64,000 bases of DNA from the NCBI GenBank assembly GCA_035943995.1, contig DASZBS010000021.1, positions 62,001 through 126,000 on the forward strand, in the 5' to 3' direction. A program made the position numbers and the translations under genes. The DNA comes from Vulcanimicrobium sp035943995 (GTDB lineage: Bacteria > Vulcanimicrobiota > Vulcanimicrobiia > Vulcanimicrobiales > Vulcanimicrobiaceae). The notes beneath the pieces were generated by a model that did no database searches, had not been told where the DNA came from, and was given only the letters and a program-made list of their open reading frames with translations. Of this stretch, positions 50,570 through 59,495 are shown in pieces. Every line of letters begins with the position of its first letter. Within the stretch, counting starts at the first letter, position 1.

Positions 50570-52006
50570 CTAGTGGAGGGCGCGGGCGAGTCGTTCCACG
50601 GCACGCAGCAACGCGTCGTCGTCGAGATCGCCGAACGACAGGCGTAGTGCCGGCGGGCCGCTGCGCGTTGGATAGAACGGATCGGCGGGCATGACCAAGA
50701 CACCTTCGCGGGCGCACTGGTCGAATGCCGCCTGCGTCGAGAGTCGGGGCGGGAGGCGCAGCCAGACGTTGGTGCCGGCTTGAGGCGGGCGGACGTCGGC
50801 CCACGGCAGCGCGCGCGCGAGCGCGTCGACGAACAGGTCGCGGCGGCCGCGGTAGAGCGCGCGCGCCGCCTTGAGGTGGCGCGGGTACGCCGGCGTGCGC
50901 AAGAAGCGCCACAGCGCGCGCTGGGTGAGCGTCGAGGTGAACGAGTCGGTGCGCACCTTCGCGGCCTCGATCGAGTCGCGCATCGCGCCCTTCACGCGCA
51001 AGTACCCGATGCGCAGCGCCGGGAAGATCGACTTCGAGAGCGATTCCATCATCACGACGCGGCCGTCGGTGTCGTACGCCGCCAGCGGCGGCGGCGCGGC
51101 GGTCTCGTATGCGAACGTCCAGCCGGTTTGATCTTCCAGCACCACCACGTCGTAGCGGCGCGCGAGCTCCACGATCGCTTTACCGCGGCGCGCCGGCAGC
51201 ACGACGCCGGTCGGGTTCTCCGCGATCGGGCAGATCGAGAACAGCCGCGGGCGGTACTCGGCGAACACGCGCTCGACGTCGTCGATGCGCACGCCGTCGG
51301 CGTCGCTGCGCACCTCGACGTAGCTGGCACCGCGCGCGTCGAACACGCCGAGCGTGCCGGGATACGTCGGCGACTCCGACGCGACGACGGCACGGTCGAA
51401 CAACAGCACCGACGCGATCAAGTCGGCGGCCTGCTGCGCGCCCGACGTGACGATGATCTCGTCGGCCGTCGCGTCGCAGCCGCGCGCGTTGAGCCCTTCG
51501 GCGAGCGTCGCGCACAAGTCGGGATCGCCCGTGTTCGCGCGGTACTGCATCGCTTCGGGCGGATCGTCGGCGAACGTGCGCTGCATCGCGCGGCCGAACT
51601 CCGCCATCGGGAACGTCTCGGGCGCAGGGTGCGCGCTCGCGAGCGAGATCACGCCCGGCGCACGCGCCTGCGCGAGCCGGTCCAGCACGCCTTCCATCCG
51701 CTCGCCGCGCGACAGCAGCGACGGCTCCCACGTCCGCGCGAACGCGGTCTCGGCCGGCGGCACCTGCGCCGCGACGAACGTGCCGCGCCCGACGCGCGAT
51801 ACGACGCGCCCGCGCGCGGCGAGCGTTTCGTACGCCTGCGACACCGTCACCAGCGCGACGTCGAGCTCGCCGGCGAGCGTGCGAATCGGCGGCAAGCGCG
51901 CCTCGGGCGCCAGCTCACCGCGCTCGATCGCGGTCGCCAGCGCGTCCGCGATCTGCACGTACAACGGCCGCGGATCGCGCGTATCAAGCGCGATCGCGGG
52001 CGTCAT
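50570..52006 (-). CDS. MocR-type GntR regulator with aminotransferase domain
   Basis: The 478-residue protein joins an N-terminal GntR winged helix (PLYVQIADALATAIERGELA, then LPPIRTLAGELDVALVTVSQ) to a fold-type I aminotransferase domain. The PLP lysine sits in SLSKSIFPALRIGYL, with AENPTGVVLP and the Asp of VVVLEDQTGW. MocR proteins sense PLP or amino acids. The ATG overlaps the response-regulator stop (ATGA), an unusual coupling between two regulators. Confidence 0.88.
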   Translation of the reverse strand: MTPAIALDTRDPRPLYVQIADALATAIERGELAPEARLPPIRTLAGELDVALVTVSQAYETLAARGRVVSRVGRGTFVAAQVPPAETAFARTWEPSLLSRGERMEGVLDRLAQARAPGVISLASAHPAPETFPMAEFGRAMQRTFADDPPEAMQYRANTGDPDLCATLAEGLNARGCDATADEIIVTSGAQQAADLIASVLLFDRAVVASESPTYPGTLGVFDARGASYVEVRSDADGVRIDDVERVFAEYRPRLFSICPIAENPTGVVLPARRGKAIVELARRYDVVVLEDQTGWTFAYETAAPPPLAAYDTDGRVVMMESLSKSIFPALRIGYLRVKGAMRDSIEAAKVRTDSFTSTLTQRALWRFLRTPAYPRHLKAARALYRGRRDLFVDALARALPWADVRPPQAGTNVWLRLPPRLSTQAAFDQCAREGVLVMPADPFYPTRSGPPALRLSFGDLDDDALLRAVERLARALH

Positions 52007-52689
52007 CTCTCGTCGAGCCGGTAACCGATGCCGCGCACCGACGAGATCGCCATGACGGCGCCGACCTCGTTGAGCTTCTTGCGCAGCGCCGCCACGTGCA
52101 CGTCGACGACGCGCGTCGGCACGCCGCTCACGTCGTTCCACACGCGTTCGAGGATCTGCGCGCGCGTCAGCAGCTTGCCGACGTTCTCCGCCAGATACCA
52201 CAGCAGCCGGAACTCGAGCGCGGTCAGCGTGACGCTCTTGCCCTCGTTCTCGAGCGTGTGGAAATCGCGGACCAGCGTCGCGGTGCCGGTCTGCAGCCGG
52301 CCTTCCTGATCGGTCTTGCGCGAGCGCTCGCGGCGGCGCAGGAACGACTGCACGCGCGCGACGAGCTCGTTGCCGGAGAACGGCTTGCGGATGTAGTCGT
52401 CCGCGCCCAGGCCGAGCCCCTTGAGCACGTCGTTCTCGCTGGAGTGCGCGCTCACCATCAGGATGAACGCGTCGGACGAGTTCGCGAGCGACGTGCACAC
52501 GTCGAGGCCGGAGATGTCGGGCAGTTCCACGTCGAGCAGCACGATGGCCGGCTTGAACGCCGGTTCGGCCTCGAGCCCGGCCGTGCCGGTGCTCGCGACG
52601 CGCACCTCATAGCCACTGCGTTCCAGGATCATCTTCTCGAACGTCGCGACGTCCGCGTCGTCTTCGATGATCAGGATCCTATCGGACAC
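52003..52689 (-). CDS. OmpR/PhoB-family response regulator
   Basis: The 228-residue protein has a receiver domain with ILIIEDDADVATFEKM, the phospho-acceptor Asp in VLLDVELPDISGLDV (about 53), a Ser-Ala switch (MVSAHS) and KPF. A C-terminal winged helix follows (LTALEFRLLWYLAENVG, VVDVHVAALRKKL, SVRGIGYRL). No histidine kinase is adjacent, so it is an orphan. The GTG start directly follows the malic enzyme stop. Confidence 0.92.
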   Translation of the reverse strand: MSDRILIIEDDADVATFEKMILERSGYEVRVASTGTAGLEAEPAFKPAIVLLDVELPDISGLDVCTSLANSSDAFILMVSAHSSENDVLKGLGLGADDYIRKPFSGNELVARVQSFLRRRERSRKTDQEGRLQTGTATLVRDFHTLENEGKSVTLTALEFRLLWYLAENVGKLLTRAQILERVWNDVSGVPTRVVDVHVAALRKKLNEVGAVMAISSVRGIGYRLDER

Positions 52690-54141
52690 TTATCGCACCC
52701 CTACCGGCTCCTGTGCCGCCTCGTCGTCGGGCATGAGCAGCTCGCGCCGCGCGACACCTTCGTCGATCGCAGCCTGCCGCACCGCGCGCGCGACCGCTTC
52801 GACCACCTTGGTGTCGAAGACGCTCGGCACGATGTACTCGGCGCTGCGCTCGTCGCCGACGATGTCGGCGATCGCGCGCGCCGCCGCCAGCTTCATCCCT
52901 TCGGTGATCCGGCGCGCGCGGCAGTCGAGCGCGCCGCGGAAGATCCCCGGGAACGACAGCAGGTTGTTGATCTGGTTCGGGAAGTCGCTGCGGCCCGTGC
53001 CGATCACCGCCGCGTAGGGCGCCGCCGCGTCCGGCATCACCTCGGGCGTCGGGTTCGCCATCGCGAACACGATCGGGTCGCGCGCCATCGTGCCGATCCA
53101 CTCCGGCTGCAAGATCCCCGGCGCGCTGACGCCGATGAACACGTCGGCGCCTTTGAGCACGTCCTGCAACGAGCCGCGGCGGTTCTCGCGGTTCGTGTTC
53201 TGCGCGAGCCAGGTCCAGTGCGAGTTCTGATACTGCACGTCGCGGCTCAGCGCGCCTTCGCGGTCGACCGCGATCACGTCGCGCACGCCGGCGGCGAGCA
53301 TCATCTTGATCGTCGCCGTGCCGGCGGCGCCGCTGCCGGTCAGCACGATGGTGACGTCTTCGAGCTTCTTGCCGACCACCGCGACCGCGTTCATCAGCGC
53401 GGCGAGGATGACGACCGCGGTGCCGTGCTGGTCGTCGTGCATCACCGGGATGTCGAGCTCTTCGACGAGCCGGCGCTCCACCTCGAAGCAGCGCGGCGCG
53501 CTGATGTCCTCGAGGTTGATCCCGCCGAAGATCGGCGCGATCAGCTTCGCCGTGCGCACGATCTCGTCGACGTCTTTGGTGTCGAGGCAGATCGGGAACG
53601 CGTCGATGTCGGCGAACTGCTTGAAGAGCATGCACTTGCCCTCCATCACCGGCGCCGCGCCGTACGGGCCGATGTCGCCCAAACCGAGCACCGCGGTGCC
53701 ATCGGTGAGCACGCACACGGTGTTGCGCTTGATCGTCAGCGCGTACGCTTTCGCCGGGTCCTTCGCGATCGCGCTGGACACGCGCGCGACGCCGGGCGTG
53801 TAGACCGTCGAGAGATCTTGGCGCGTCTTGACCGGCCGCGTGATGCCGGTGCGAATCTTGCCGCCGAGGTGCGCGAGAAACGTCGAGTCGGACACGTTGA
53901 CGACGCGCACGCCTTCGACGCGCTCGATCGCCTGGCGCACCTGGTCGCCGACCAGCTCGCTCGGCACGTTCACCGTGACGTCGCGCGTGATCGTCGTCTT
54001 GCCGACCGTCCGGGTGTCCACGGCGCCGACCATCCCGCCGGCGTCACCGATCGCCGAGGCCAGGACGCCGAACGAGCCCGGGGTGTTCGGCGTCTCCAGC
54101 CGCATCACGAGTTGGGTGCCGATCGAAGGAGCGGAGGCCAT
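52690..54141 (-). CDS. NAD(P)-dependent malic enzyme with N-terminal ACT domain
   Basis: The 483-residue enzyme decarboxylates malate to pyruvate. An ACT-like domain (about 10-85, LETPNTPGSFGVLASAIGDA) precedes the malic core: STVYTPGVARV, VCVLTDGTAVLGLGDIGP, MHDDQHGTAVVILAAL and the NAD site VLTGSGAAGTATIKMM. An ACT domain suggests amino-acid or acetyl-CoA-type allostery. It is the first gene of a run leading to a response regulator, MocR regulator and phosphoesterase. Confidence 0.92.
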   Translation of the reverse strand: MASAPSIGTQLVMRLETPNTPGSFGVLASAIGDAGGMVGAVDTRTVGKTTITRDVTVNVPSELVGDQVRQAIERVEGVRVVNVSDSTFLAHLGGKIRTGITRPVKTRQDLSTVYTPGVARVSSAIAKDPAKAYALTIKRNTVCVLTDGTAVLGLGDIGPYGAAPVMEGKCMLFKQFADIDAFPICLDTKDVDEIVRTAKLIAPIFGGINLEDISAPRCFEVERRLVEELDIPVMHDDQHGTAVVILAALMNAVAVVGKKLEDVTIVLTGSGAAGTATIKMMLAAGVRDVIAVDREGALSRDVQYQNSHWTWLAQNTNRENRRGSLQDVLKGADVFIGVSAPGILQPEWIGTMARDPIVFAMANPTPEVMPDAAAPYAAVIGTGRSDFPNQINNLLSFPGIFRGALDCRARRITEGMKLAAARAIADIVGDERSAEYIVPSVFDTKVVEAVARAVRQAAIDEGVARRELLMPDDEAAQEPVGVR

Positions 54142-54266
54142 CGGAAGCGGGTACGGTGTTGTTCCCCGGGTGTCCTCGCCGCGCGACGGCTCGTCGACTT
54201 CTCCGGGCGGTCCGTCCCAGCGGTCGGCACTCGACGAGGGAGTTCCACAAAGCGCATGCTTTCCAA

Positions 54267-55262
54267 ATGACGTCCGTCACGGCGGCTGCTGCCGGAGCGC
54301 TCGGTGCGCTGGTGGTGATCGCGGCGGCGACCGGCCCGGCGCTGCGGCGCAGGCGGGAAGCGCTCGAAGCTGCCGCCGCGGCCGCGCTGGGGACCGTCGC
54401 GATGATCCTAGGCGGCGACGAAGCCGTCCTTGCCGGGGTGGCGCTCGTGCTCGGCGCCGCCGCGGTCGCCCGCTACACCCAGGCGGTGATCTCGGCGACG
54501 CGCGACGCGCCCGCCCGCCTGTTCGCGACGTTCCAGCGCGAAAGCGAGGCGAAGGGCCGCTTTCTGCCGCGCACGCTGGTGGACCGGCTGGGCCGCACGT
54601 CGCTGGCCGACATCGAGATCGGCGACCGCGCGACCGAGCCGATGACCGTGCTGTTCGCCGACATCCGCGATTCGACGGCGCTGACCGAAGAGCTGTCCTC
54701 GGAGGACGCCTTCGTGCTGATCGCCGACTTCTTCGCCCGCTCGGCGCGCGTCGTGCGCGAGCACCGCGGCAGCATCGACAAGTACCTGGGCGACGGCTAC
54801 ATGGCGCTGTTCCCGCGCTGCGTCGAGGACGCGCTCGACGCCGCGCTCGCGCTCCAGGCCGCGGTGCGCGACTTGAATCGCGAAGGTTTGGGCCCGCCGA
54901 TCGAGATCGGCGTCGGGCTGCACACCGGGCCGGTGACGTTCGGGACCGTCGGCGACGCGCGCCACATCGACACGACGGTCGTGTCCGACACCGTCAACAC
55001 CGCCAAGCGCGTCGAAGGCCTGTCGAAACGGCTGACGGTCCCGGTCGTCGTGACGGAGAGCGTGATGCACGCGGTGCGCGACGCGGGCCGCTACGTGGTG
55101 CACCCGCTCGGCGCGCAGAAAGTGCGCGGCAAGCGCGAGCCGCTCGACGTGTTCGCGCTCGAAGCGACGCCCGACGTGCGCCGCGTGACGACGGGCCCGC
55201 TCAGACAGCCGATGAAGCGCCCCGTCTCGTCCGCGACGAGCGAGCCCAGCACGTCGTCATGA
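54267..55262 (+). CDS. Class III adenylate/guanylate cyclase, membrane-anchored
   Basis: The 331-residue protein has two or three N-terminal hydrophobic helices (about 5-70), then a cyclase catalytic domain with VLFADIRDSTALTEEL (metal Asp 132), IDKYLGDGYMALF (Lys172, metal Asp 176) and DTVNTAKRVEG (Asn244 and Arg248, transition-state residues). All key catalytic positions are present, so it should make cAMP or cGMP; Lys172 favours ATP. The ATG at 54267 was chosen over longer in-frame extensions lying in the malic enzyme promoter region. Confidence 0.88.
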   Translation: MTSVTAAAAGALGALVVIAAATGPALRRRREALEAAAAAALGTVAMILGGDEAVLAGVALVLGAAAVARYTQAVISATRDAPARLFATFQRESEAKGRFLPRTLVDRLGRTSLADIEIGDRATEPMTVLFADIRDSTALTEELSSEDAFVLIADFFARSARVVREHRGSIDKYLGDGYMALFPRCVEDALDAALALQAAVRDLNREGLGPPIEIGVGLHTGPVTFGTVGDARHIDTTVVSDTVNTAKRVEGLSKRLTVPVVVTESVMHAVRDAGRYVVHPLGAQKVRGKREPLDVFALEATPDVRRVTTGPLRQPMKRPVSSATSEPSTSS

Positions 55263-55556
55263 TGCATCGGCTTCCGGGCGGAAGCAGATCAGTCGATAGC
55301 CCGCATCCGGATCGGCATCGATATACAAACCGGCGTCGCGAAGTATGGCGACGTCGCGGCGAAACGAACTCAGCGATACACCGAACCGCCGCTCGTACTC
55401 GCAAACGTCGACACGGTCGCGGCGCACGAGCCGCGTGATGAGCCAGACGAGCCGGATGATTTTGCGGCTGGTGGATTCGACCGTCCGCGGGTAGGACGAC
55501 GCGGCCGTGCGGCGCGGGGTGGTCGACGCGGGCGCGTCGAAATACGCGGTTGTCAT
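55257..55556 (-). CDS. Small DeoR-like HTH protein
   Basis: The 99-residue protein has a helix-turn-helix of the HTH_11/DeoR type: VCEYERRFGVSLSSFRRDVA, then ILRDAGLYIDADPDAGYRL (the wing). The first 25 residues are Thr/Ser/Pro-rich. It may be a complete mini-regulator without a ligand domain. It overlaps the convergent cyclase gene by six bases. Target genes are unknown. Confidence 0.7.
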   Translation of the reverse strand: MTTAYFDAPASTTPRRTAASSYPRTVESTSRKIIRLVWLITRLVRRDRVDVCEYERRFGVSLSSFRRDVAILRDAGLYIDADPDAGYRLICFRPEADAS

Positions 55557-55742
55557 TCGGTGGTTACTCCATCGGGTGACGGACCCGGCCGGCGGTAATG
55601 ACGCTGGCCGGGTCGCTATGTGTCATGCGCGTGATGCGTAGCTAGATTATAGCATGCGCGATTTCCGCGGCGCAAGCAAATCGTTGAACGAAAGAAGACA
55701 TCGAAACGGGCGCAGGACCGCGACCTGCGAACCGTTGCGTTC
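55557..55742. other. Intergenic region, threonine aldolase leader
   Basis: The gap separates the divergent HTH and threonine aldolase genes. It holds a locally AT-rich TAGATTATAGCATG stretch near 55643 that could serve as a -10 region in either direction. No ribosome site of note and no gene were seen. Confidence 0.35.
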
Positions 55743-56828
55743 ATGGCGACGATCGCAAAGCAAAGCATCTCGCGCAGAACGGAACCGAGTCCCGCGGAGA
55801 CACTGCGCGCGCTCGCCGATGCGCTGCCTGAGGATGCGACGTTCGACTCGTATGGCGCTGGCGCACTCATCGAAGATCTTGAACGCGAAGTAGCGGCGCT
55901 GCTCGGCAAAGAGGCGGCGGTGTTCTGCACGAGCGGCAAAGCCGCTCAGCTCTCGGCGCTGCGTGTGCACGCCGACCGCCGCGGGCGAAACGTCGTCGCC
56001 GCGCACCCGCGCTCGCACATCGTCGAGGACGAGAACGACGCAATCGGCACGCTTTACGGCTTGCGCGTCGCACGCGTCGGAACGCTCGTCGATCCGTTCA
56101 CGCTAGCGGAGCTGGCCGAAGTGCAGGAGCCGCTCGCCGCAGTCGTCGTCGAGCTACCGCTACGGCGCACTGGGTATCGCGTCCCGACGTGGGATGAGCT
56201 CGTCGCGGTCGCCGAACACGTGCGGGGCACCGGTGTTGCGTTCCATCTCGACGGCGCGCGCCTGTGGGAGACGGCGCCCGGCTACGGCAGATCGCTCGCC
56301 GAGATCGCCGCACTCGCGGACACGGTCTACGTGTCTTTCTACAAAGGCCTCGGCGGCATCGCGGGCGCCGCACTCGCAGGCGACGCGGAGACCGTCGCCG
56401 CGGCACGTGTCTGGATCGGCCGCGCGGGAGCCACGCTCTTTCGCATGTACCCGTACGCGGTCGCGGCGCGCGAAGGATTGCGCAGAGAGCTCCCGCGGAT
56501 GCTGCAGTACCATACGCGCGCGGTCGAGATCGCCGACGCACTGCGCAAGGTCCCCGGCGTCGCGGTGAATCCCGACCCGCCGGCCTGCAACGCGTTCATC
56601 GTATACCTCGACGGCAAGCACGACGCATTGCTCGCCGCGCGCGACGCCGTCGTCGAGTCACAGGACCTGATCGTGTTCCAGCACCTCTCGCAAACGGCGC
56701 ACCCGTGCGTCAGCTCTTTCGAGCTCGTCGTCGGGGCGAATACGCTAGAAACGAATGTGGCGAAGATTCGGGCTGCTCTCGCCGAACTGGTTGAACGCGC
56801 ACAGCGCGACGAGCGCAGCGTCGTCTAG
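55743..56828 (+). CDS. Threonine aldolase family PLP enzyme
   Basis: The 361-residue fold-type I enzyme matches the beta-eliminating lyase/low-specificity threonine aldolase family: FCTSGKAAQLSAL, FHLDGARLWE (Asp contacting PLP), and the Schiff-base Lys in VSFYKGLGGIAGAAL (about 200). It cleaves L-threonine or L-allo-threonine to glycine and acetaldehyde. The start is an ATG after CGTTC. It stands alone, without folate or glycine genes nearby. Confidence 0.85.
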   Translation: MATIAKQSISRRTEPSPAETLRALADALPEDATFDSYGAGALIEDLEREVAALLGKEAAVFCTSGKAAQLSALRVHADRRGRNVVAAHPRSHIVEDENDAIGTLYGLRVARVGTLVDPFTLAELAEVQEPLAAVVVELPLRRTGYRVPTWDELVAVAEHVRGTGVAFHLDGARLWETAPGYGRSLAEIAALADTVYVSFYKGLGGIAGAALAGDAETVAAARVWIGRAGATLFRMYPYAVAAREGLRRELPRMLQYHTRAVEIADALRKVPGVAVNPDPPACNAFIVYLDGKHDALLAARDAVVESQDLIVFQHLSQTAHPCVSSFELVVGANTLETNVAKIRAALAELVERAQRDERSVV

Positions 56829-56913
56829 CTGCCCAATCCGCAATCTCGCCGCCCTGTCGATGGCTATCGTCATCGGTGCCATCTGTAATGCTCCAGGACG
56901 GTACGTTCAAGGA

Positions 56914-58140
56914 TTACGGTTCGGACGACATGCGAGCGCCATAGCGCCCGCGCCAGTTTACTGTTCCAGTGTAACCCTCCCAAAACGCACCATGCCTTAT
57001 CCGAAGGCCAAACTCGTTTATCATCCCGTGACGAAGGAATTGGATCATAAGAGCTCTGGTTATAAGCGCTTCCCGATCGCCTCGCAACACATCACTTGCG
57101 CACTTATCGCAAGCGCCCCAGTCGGAAATGAGGATCTGATTTTCTCCGCCACTGGGATACTCAAGGATAATATCAGGGCAGCCGAAGTCCGCACCCTGAT
57201 CATCGGCTAACGCTACTGAGCAGAAATCGCAAAGGCCCATCCGCTCTTTGTTAGCCGCGCCTCCAGATCGATCTACGAGCCACTCTTCTCCCGTTAGGAC
57301 GTTCGAGAAAAAGTGCTCGAAGGACTCTCCCACATCTACATAGTGTTCGTACATTTCTCGCTTGAACTCAAAGTCGAAGTCCAGCGAGTGGGCGACCCCG
57401 CCGGGCGGAGAGCCACTGAGTCGAAAATGAGTGTTCGGCGGCAATGATGCGGCGCGCGTTCCATGTGTTGGCCCTTCTTCAGCCGCTCGGTAAAGGTTGC
57501 TCAAGAATTCGACGCGATACTCCTCGACGATCGTCGGCAATTTGCTCCAACCTCGATCAGAGCTTCCCAGCGCCACATCGTATGCAGAAACAAGTCCGGA
57601 TCTAAAGTCGATGCGAATTTCTTCTCCCACGAGATCCGTGCCTCGCAGAAAGATAACGTCAAATCGATACGTAACAGCTCTCATACCTGATAGATCGATG
57701 TGAGCAACAGTTGGTTTGGCATCGTCTAAGTCTTGCAACAGGAAGAGTTCGATCCCATGAGTCTTCGCGAAATTTAACGCACCTTCTTGATAACCGTTGG
57801 CGGCAACCATGATGCCTCGTGGTTGGCCAGGTATATCTTGTAAGACAGCTGCGAAGGTCAGTATCTGCTCTTTCTTAACTTTAGAGCGCCAGCGTTTGGC
57901 CTGCACCGCGATTCGGTGAATCATAAACGGTGCTTGGATCTCGATGTAAACGTCGATCTCGTGCGAAATTGGTTTTCCAAGCTCGTCGCGCGTAGCGCCT
58001 TCAACGATTGCATTCCGTTGAACCGTAACGGTCGCCACATCACCGACCACGCGATATGCTGATGCCAGGATTGTTTCGACGAGTCGCTCATATGCAGCGG
58101 CTTCGTCCTTATGATTTCTGTTACGATGGCGTCTCGACAT
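56914..58140 (-). CDS. Mrr-like restriction endonuclease with C-terminal CxxC...CxxC
   Basis: The 408-residue protein has an Mrr-type PD-(D/E)XK domain: HEIDVYIEI (Glu61, Asp63), then IAVQAKRW (Gln80-x-Lys82), a layout typical of nucleases that cut modified or foreign DNA. The middle is of unknown fold. The C-terminus has CDFC (304-307) and CDKC (344-347), suggesting a zinc-binding unit. Its base composition is much lower in GC than its neighbours, pointing to transfer. There is no methyltransferase or partner gene nearby. Confidence 0.7.
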   Translation of the reverse strand: MSRRHRNRNHKDEAAAYERLVETILASAYRVVGDVATVTVQRNAIVEGATRDELGKPISHEIDVYIEIQAPFMIHRIAVQAKRWRSKVKKEQILTFAAVLQDIPGQPRGIMVAANGYQEGALNFAKTHGIELFLLQDLDDAKPTVAHIDLSGMRAVTYRFDVIFLRGTDLVGEEIRIDFRSGLVSAYDVALGSSDRGWSKLPTIVEEYRVEFLSNLYRAAEEGPTHGTRAASLPPNTHFRLSGSPPGGVAHSLDFDFEFKREMYEHYVDVGESFEHFFSNVLTGEEWLVDRSGGAANKERMGLCDFCSVALADDQGADFGCPDIILEYPSGGENQILISDWGACDKCASDVLRGDREALITRALMIQFLRHGMINEFGLRIRHGAFWEGYTGTVNWRGRYGARMSSEP

Positions 58141-58145
58141 CGGTT

Positions 58146-59495
58146 CTACGTTCCGCTGATCGTCATCTCCGCGATGCGGAACGACGGGGAGACGATCGTG
58201 CCGTCGAAGCGTAGGTCGCCCGCGATGCCGTCGATGCCGGCGAGCATCTCCGCGAACGCCGACGCGATGGTGAATTCGTCGATCGCGTACTGCGGCTCAC
58301 CGTTTTCGATGTAGATCCCGCGCGCGCCGCGGCTGTACGTACCGCTCGCGAGCTCCGTCGCGAAGCCGATCGTATCGAGCACCAGGACGCCGCGCTCGGT
58401 GGAGGCGACGAGATCGTCCAGCGTGCCCGAGCCGGGGACGAGGTAGAAGTTGTTCGCGGCCACTCCGCCGCTACCCGACGCGTTGCCCGTCGACGCGATG
58501 CCGAGCCGGCGTCCCCAGTACACGTCGCTGAGGTACGTGCGCAGCACGCCGCCTTCGAACACCACCGTTTCGCGCGTCGGCGTGCCCTCGCCGTCGAACG
58601 GGGACGTGCCCAGGCCGCTGCGCAGGCGGCCGTCGTCGACGATCGTCACGCGCTCGTTTCCGATGCGCTCGCCGCCGCGGTCCGCCAGCCACGAGTTGCC
58701 GACCGCGACGTTGGCCGCGTTGATCGCCCCGAACACGTCGCCCAGCACGGCGGCCGCGACATCGCGCTCGAAGATCACCGGAACGCGCATCGTCGCCGGC
58801 TTGCGCGCGCCGACGAGCGCGAGCGCGCGGTGCACCGCGTGCAGCGCCACCGCCTGCGCGCTTTCCGCCGTATTCCAGCCGCGCGCCGCCGTGCCGTAGT
58901 GGCCGATCCGCTTGTTCTCGCCGTCCAACGCCACGGGCGCCGCCGTGCGCGACACCTGCGTCCCCTGCGTCACACCGCGAAAACCGCGCGTGTTCGCGAG
59001 CGCCCACGACACCAGCGAGTCGCGCACGCGCGAGCCGTCGGAGTTCGCGATGCGCACGTCGGCAGCGCGCACGGCGCGCTCCATTGCGAGCGCTTCGTCG
59101 ATCTTCTCCTCGTCGCCGCGCGCGGCGACGTCGAGGTCGACCGTGCCGAGGTCGTGGTCGCACACGTCGTCGGAGGCCGCGACGTCGGCCAGCCCGGCGT
59201 GCGGGTCCTCGCCGACGAACGCCGCCGCCGCGACCACTCGCTGCGCGAGCGCCGCGACGCCGTCGCGCGACAGATCGGTCGTCGCGAGCGTCGCGTGGCG
59301 CGTGCCGACGAACGCGCGCACGCGCAGCGACCGTCCGCGCGAGCGCTCGATCTTGGTGACCTCGCGGTCGCGCGCCTCGCACGCGAACCGGTCGGCGATC
59401 TCGACGATCGCGTCCGCGTCCGTCGCGCCCGCCGCGGAGATCAGCGCGATCGCCGTGTCGGCCAGCGCGAGCGCCTCGTCGCGCGGATCAGCCAC
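58146..59495 (-). CDS. tldE: TldE/PmbA-like modulator of TldD protease
   Basis: The 449-residue protein belongs to the PmbA/TldE family: WALANTRGFRGVTQGTQVSR, GDVFGAINAANVAVGNSWL, STGNASGSGGVAANNFYLVP, DTIGFATELASGTYSRGARG and YIENGEPQYAIDEFTIA. As expected for TldE it lacks the metal-binding HExxxH. It forms the TldDE heterodimer with the gene just upstream (8-base overlap). Classical roles are maturation of microcin-type peptides and CcdA degradation. Confidence 0.9.
   Translation of the reverse strand: MADPRDEALALADTAIALISAAGATDADAIVEIADRFACEARDREVTKIERSRGRSLRVRAFVGTRHATLATTDLSRDGVAALAQRVVAAAAFVGEDPHAGLADVAASDDVCDHDLGTVDLDVAARGDEEKIDEALAMERAVRAADVRIANSDGSRVRDSLVSWALANTRGFRGVTQGTQVSRTAAPVALDGENKRIGHYGTAARGWNTAESAQAVALHAVHRALALVGARKPATMRVPVIFERDVAAAVLGDVFGAINAANVAVGNSWLADRGGERIGNERVTIVDDGRLRSGLGTSPFDGEGTPTRETVVFEGGVLRTYLSDVYWGRRLGIASTGNASGSGGVAANNFYLVPGSGTLDDLVASTERGVLVLDTIGFATELASGTYSRGARGIYIENGEPQYAIDEFTIASAFAEMLAGIDGIAGDLRFDGTIVSPSFRIAEMTISGT

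Noticed and set aside
56755..57210. 151-codon rightward frame opposite the Mrr-like nuclease
   Set aside because: It is antisense to the zinc-ribbon part of the nuclease and starts inside the threonine aldolase gene, with no family features.
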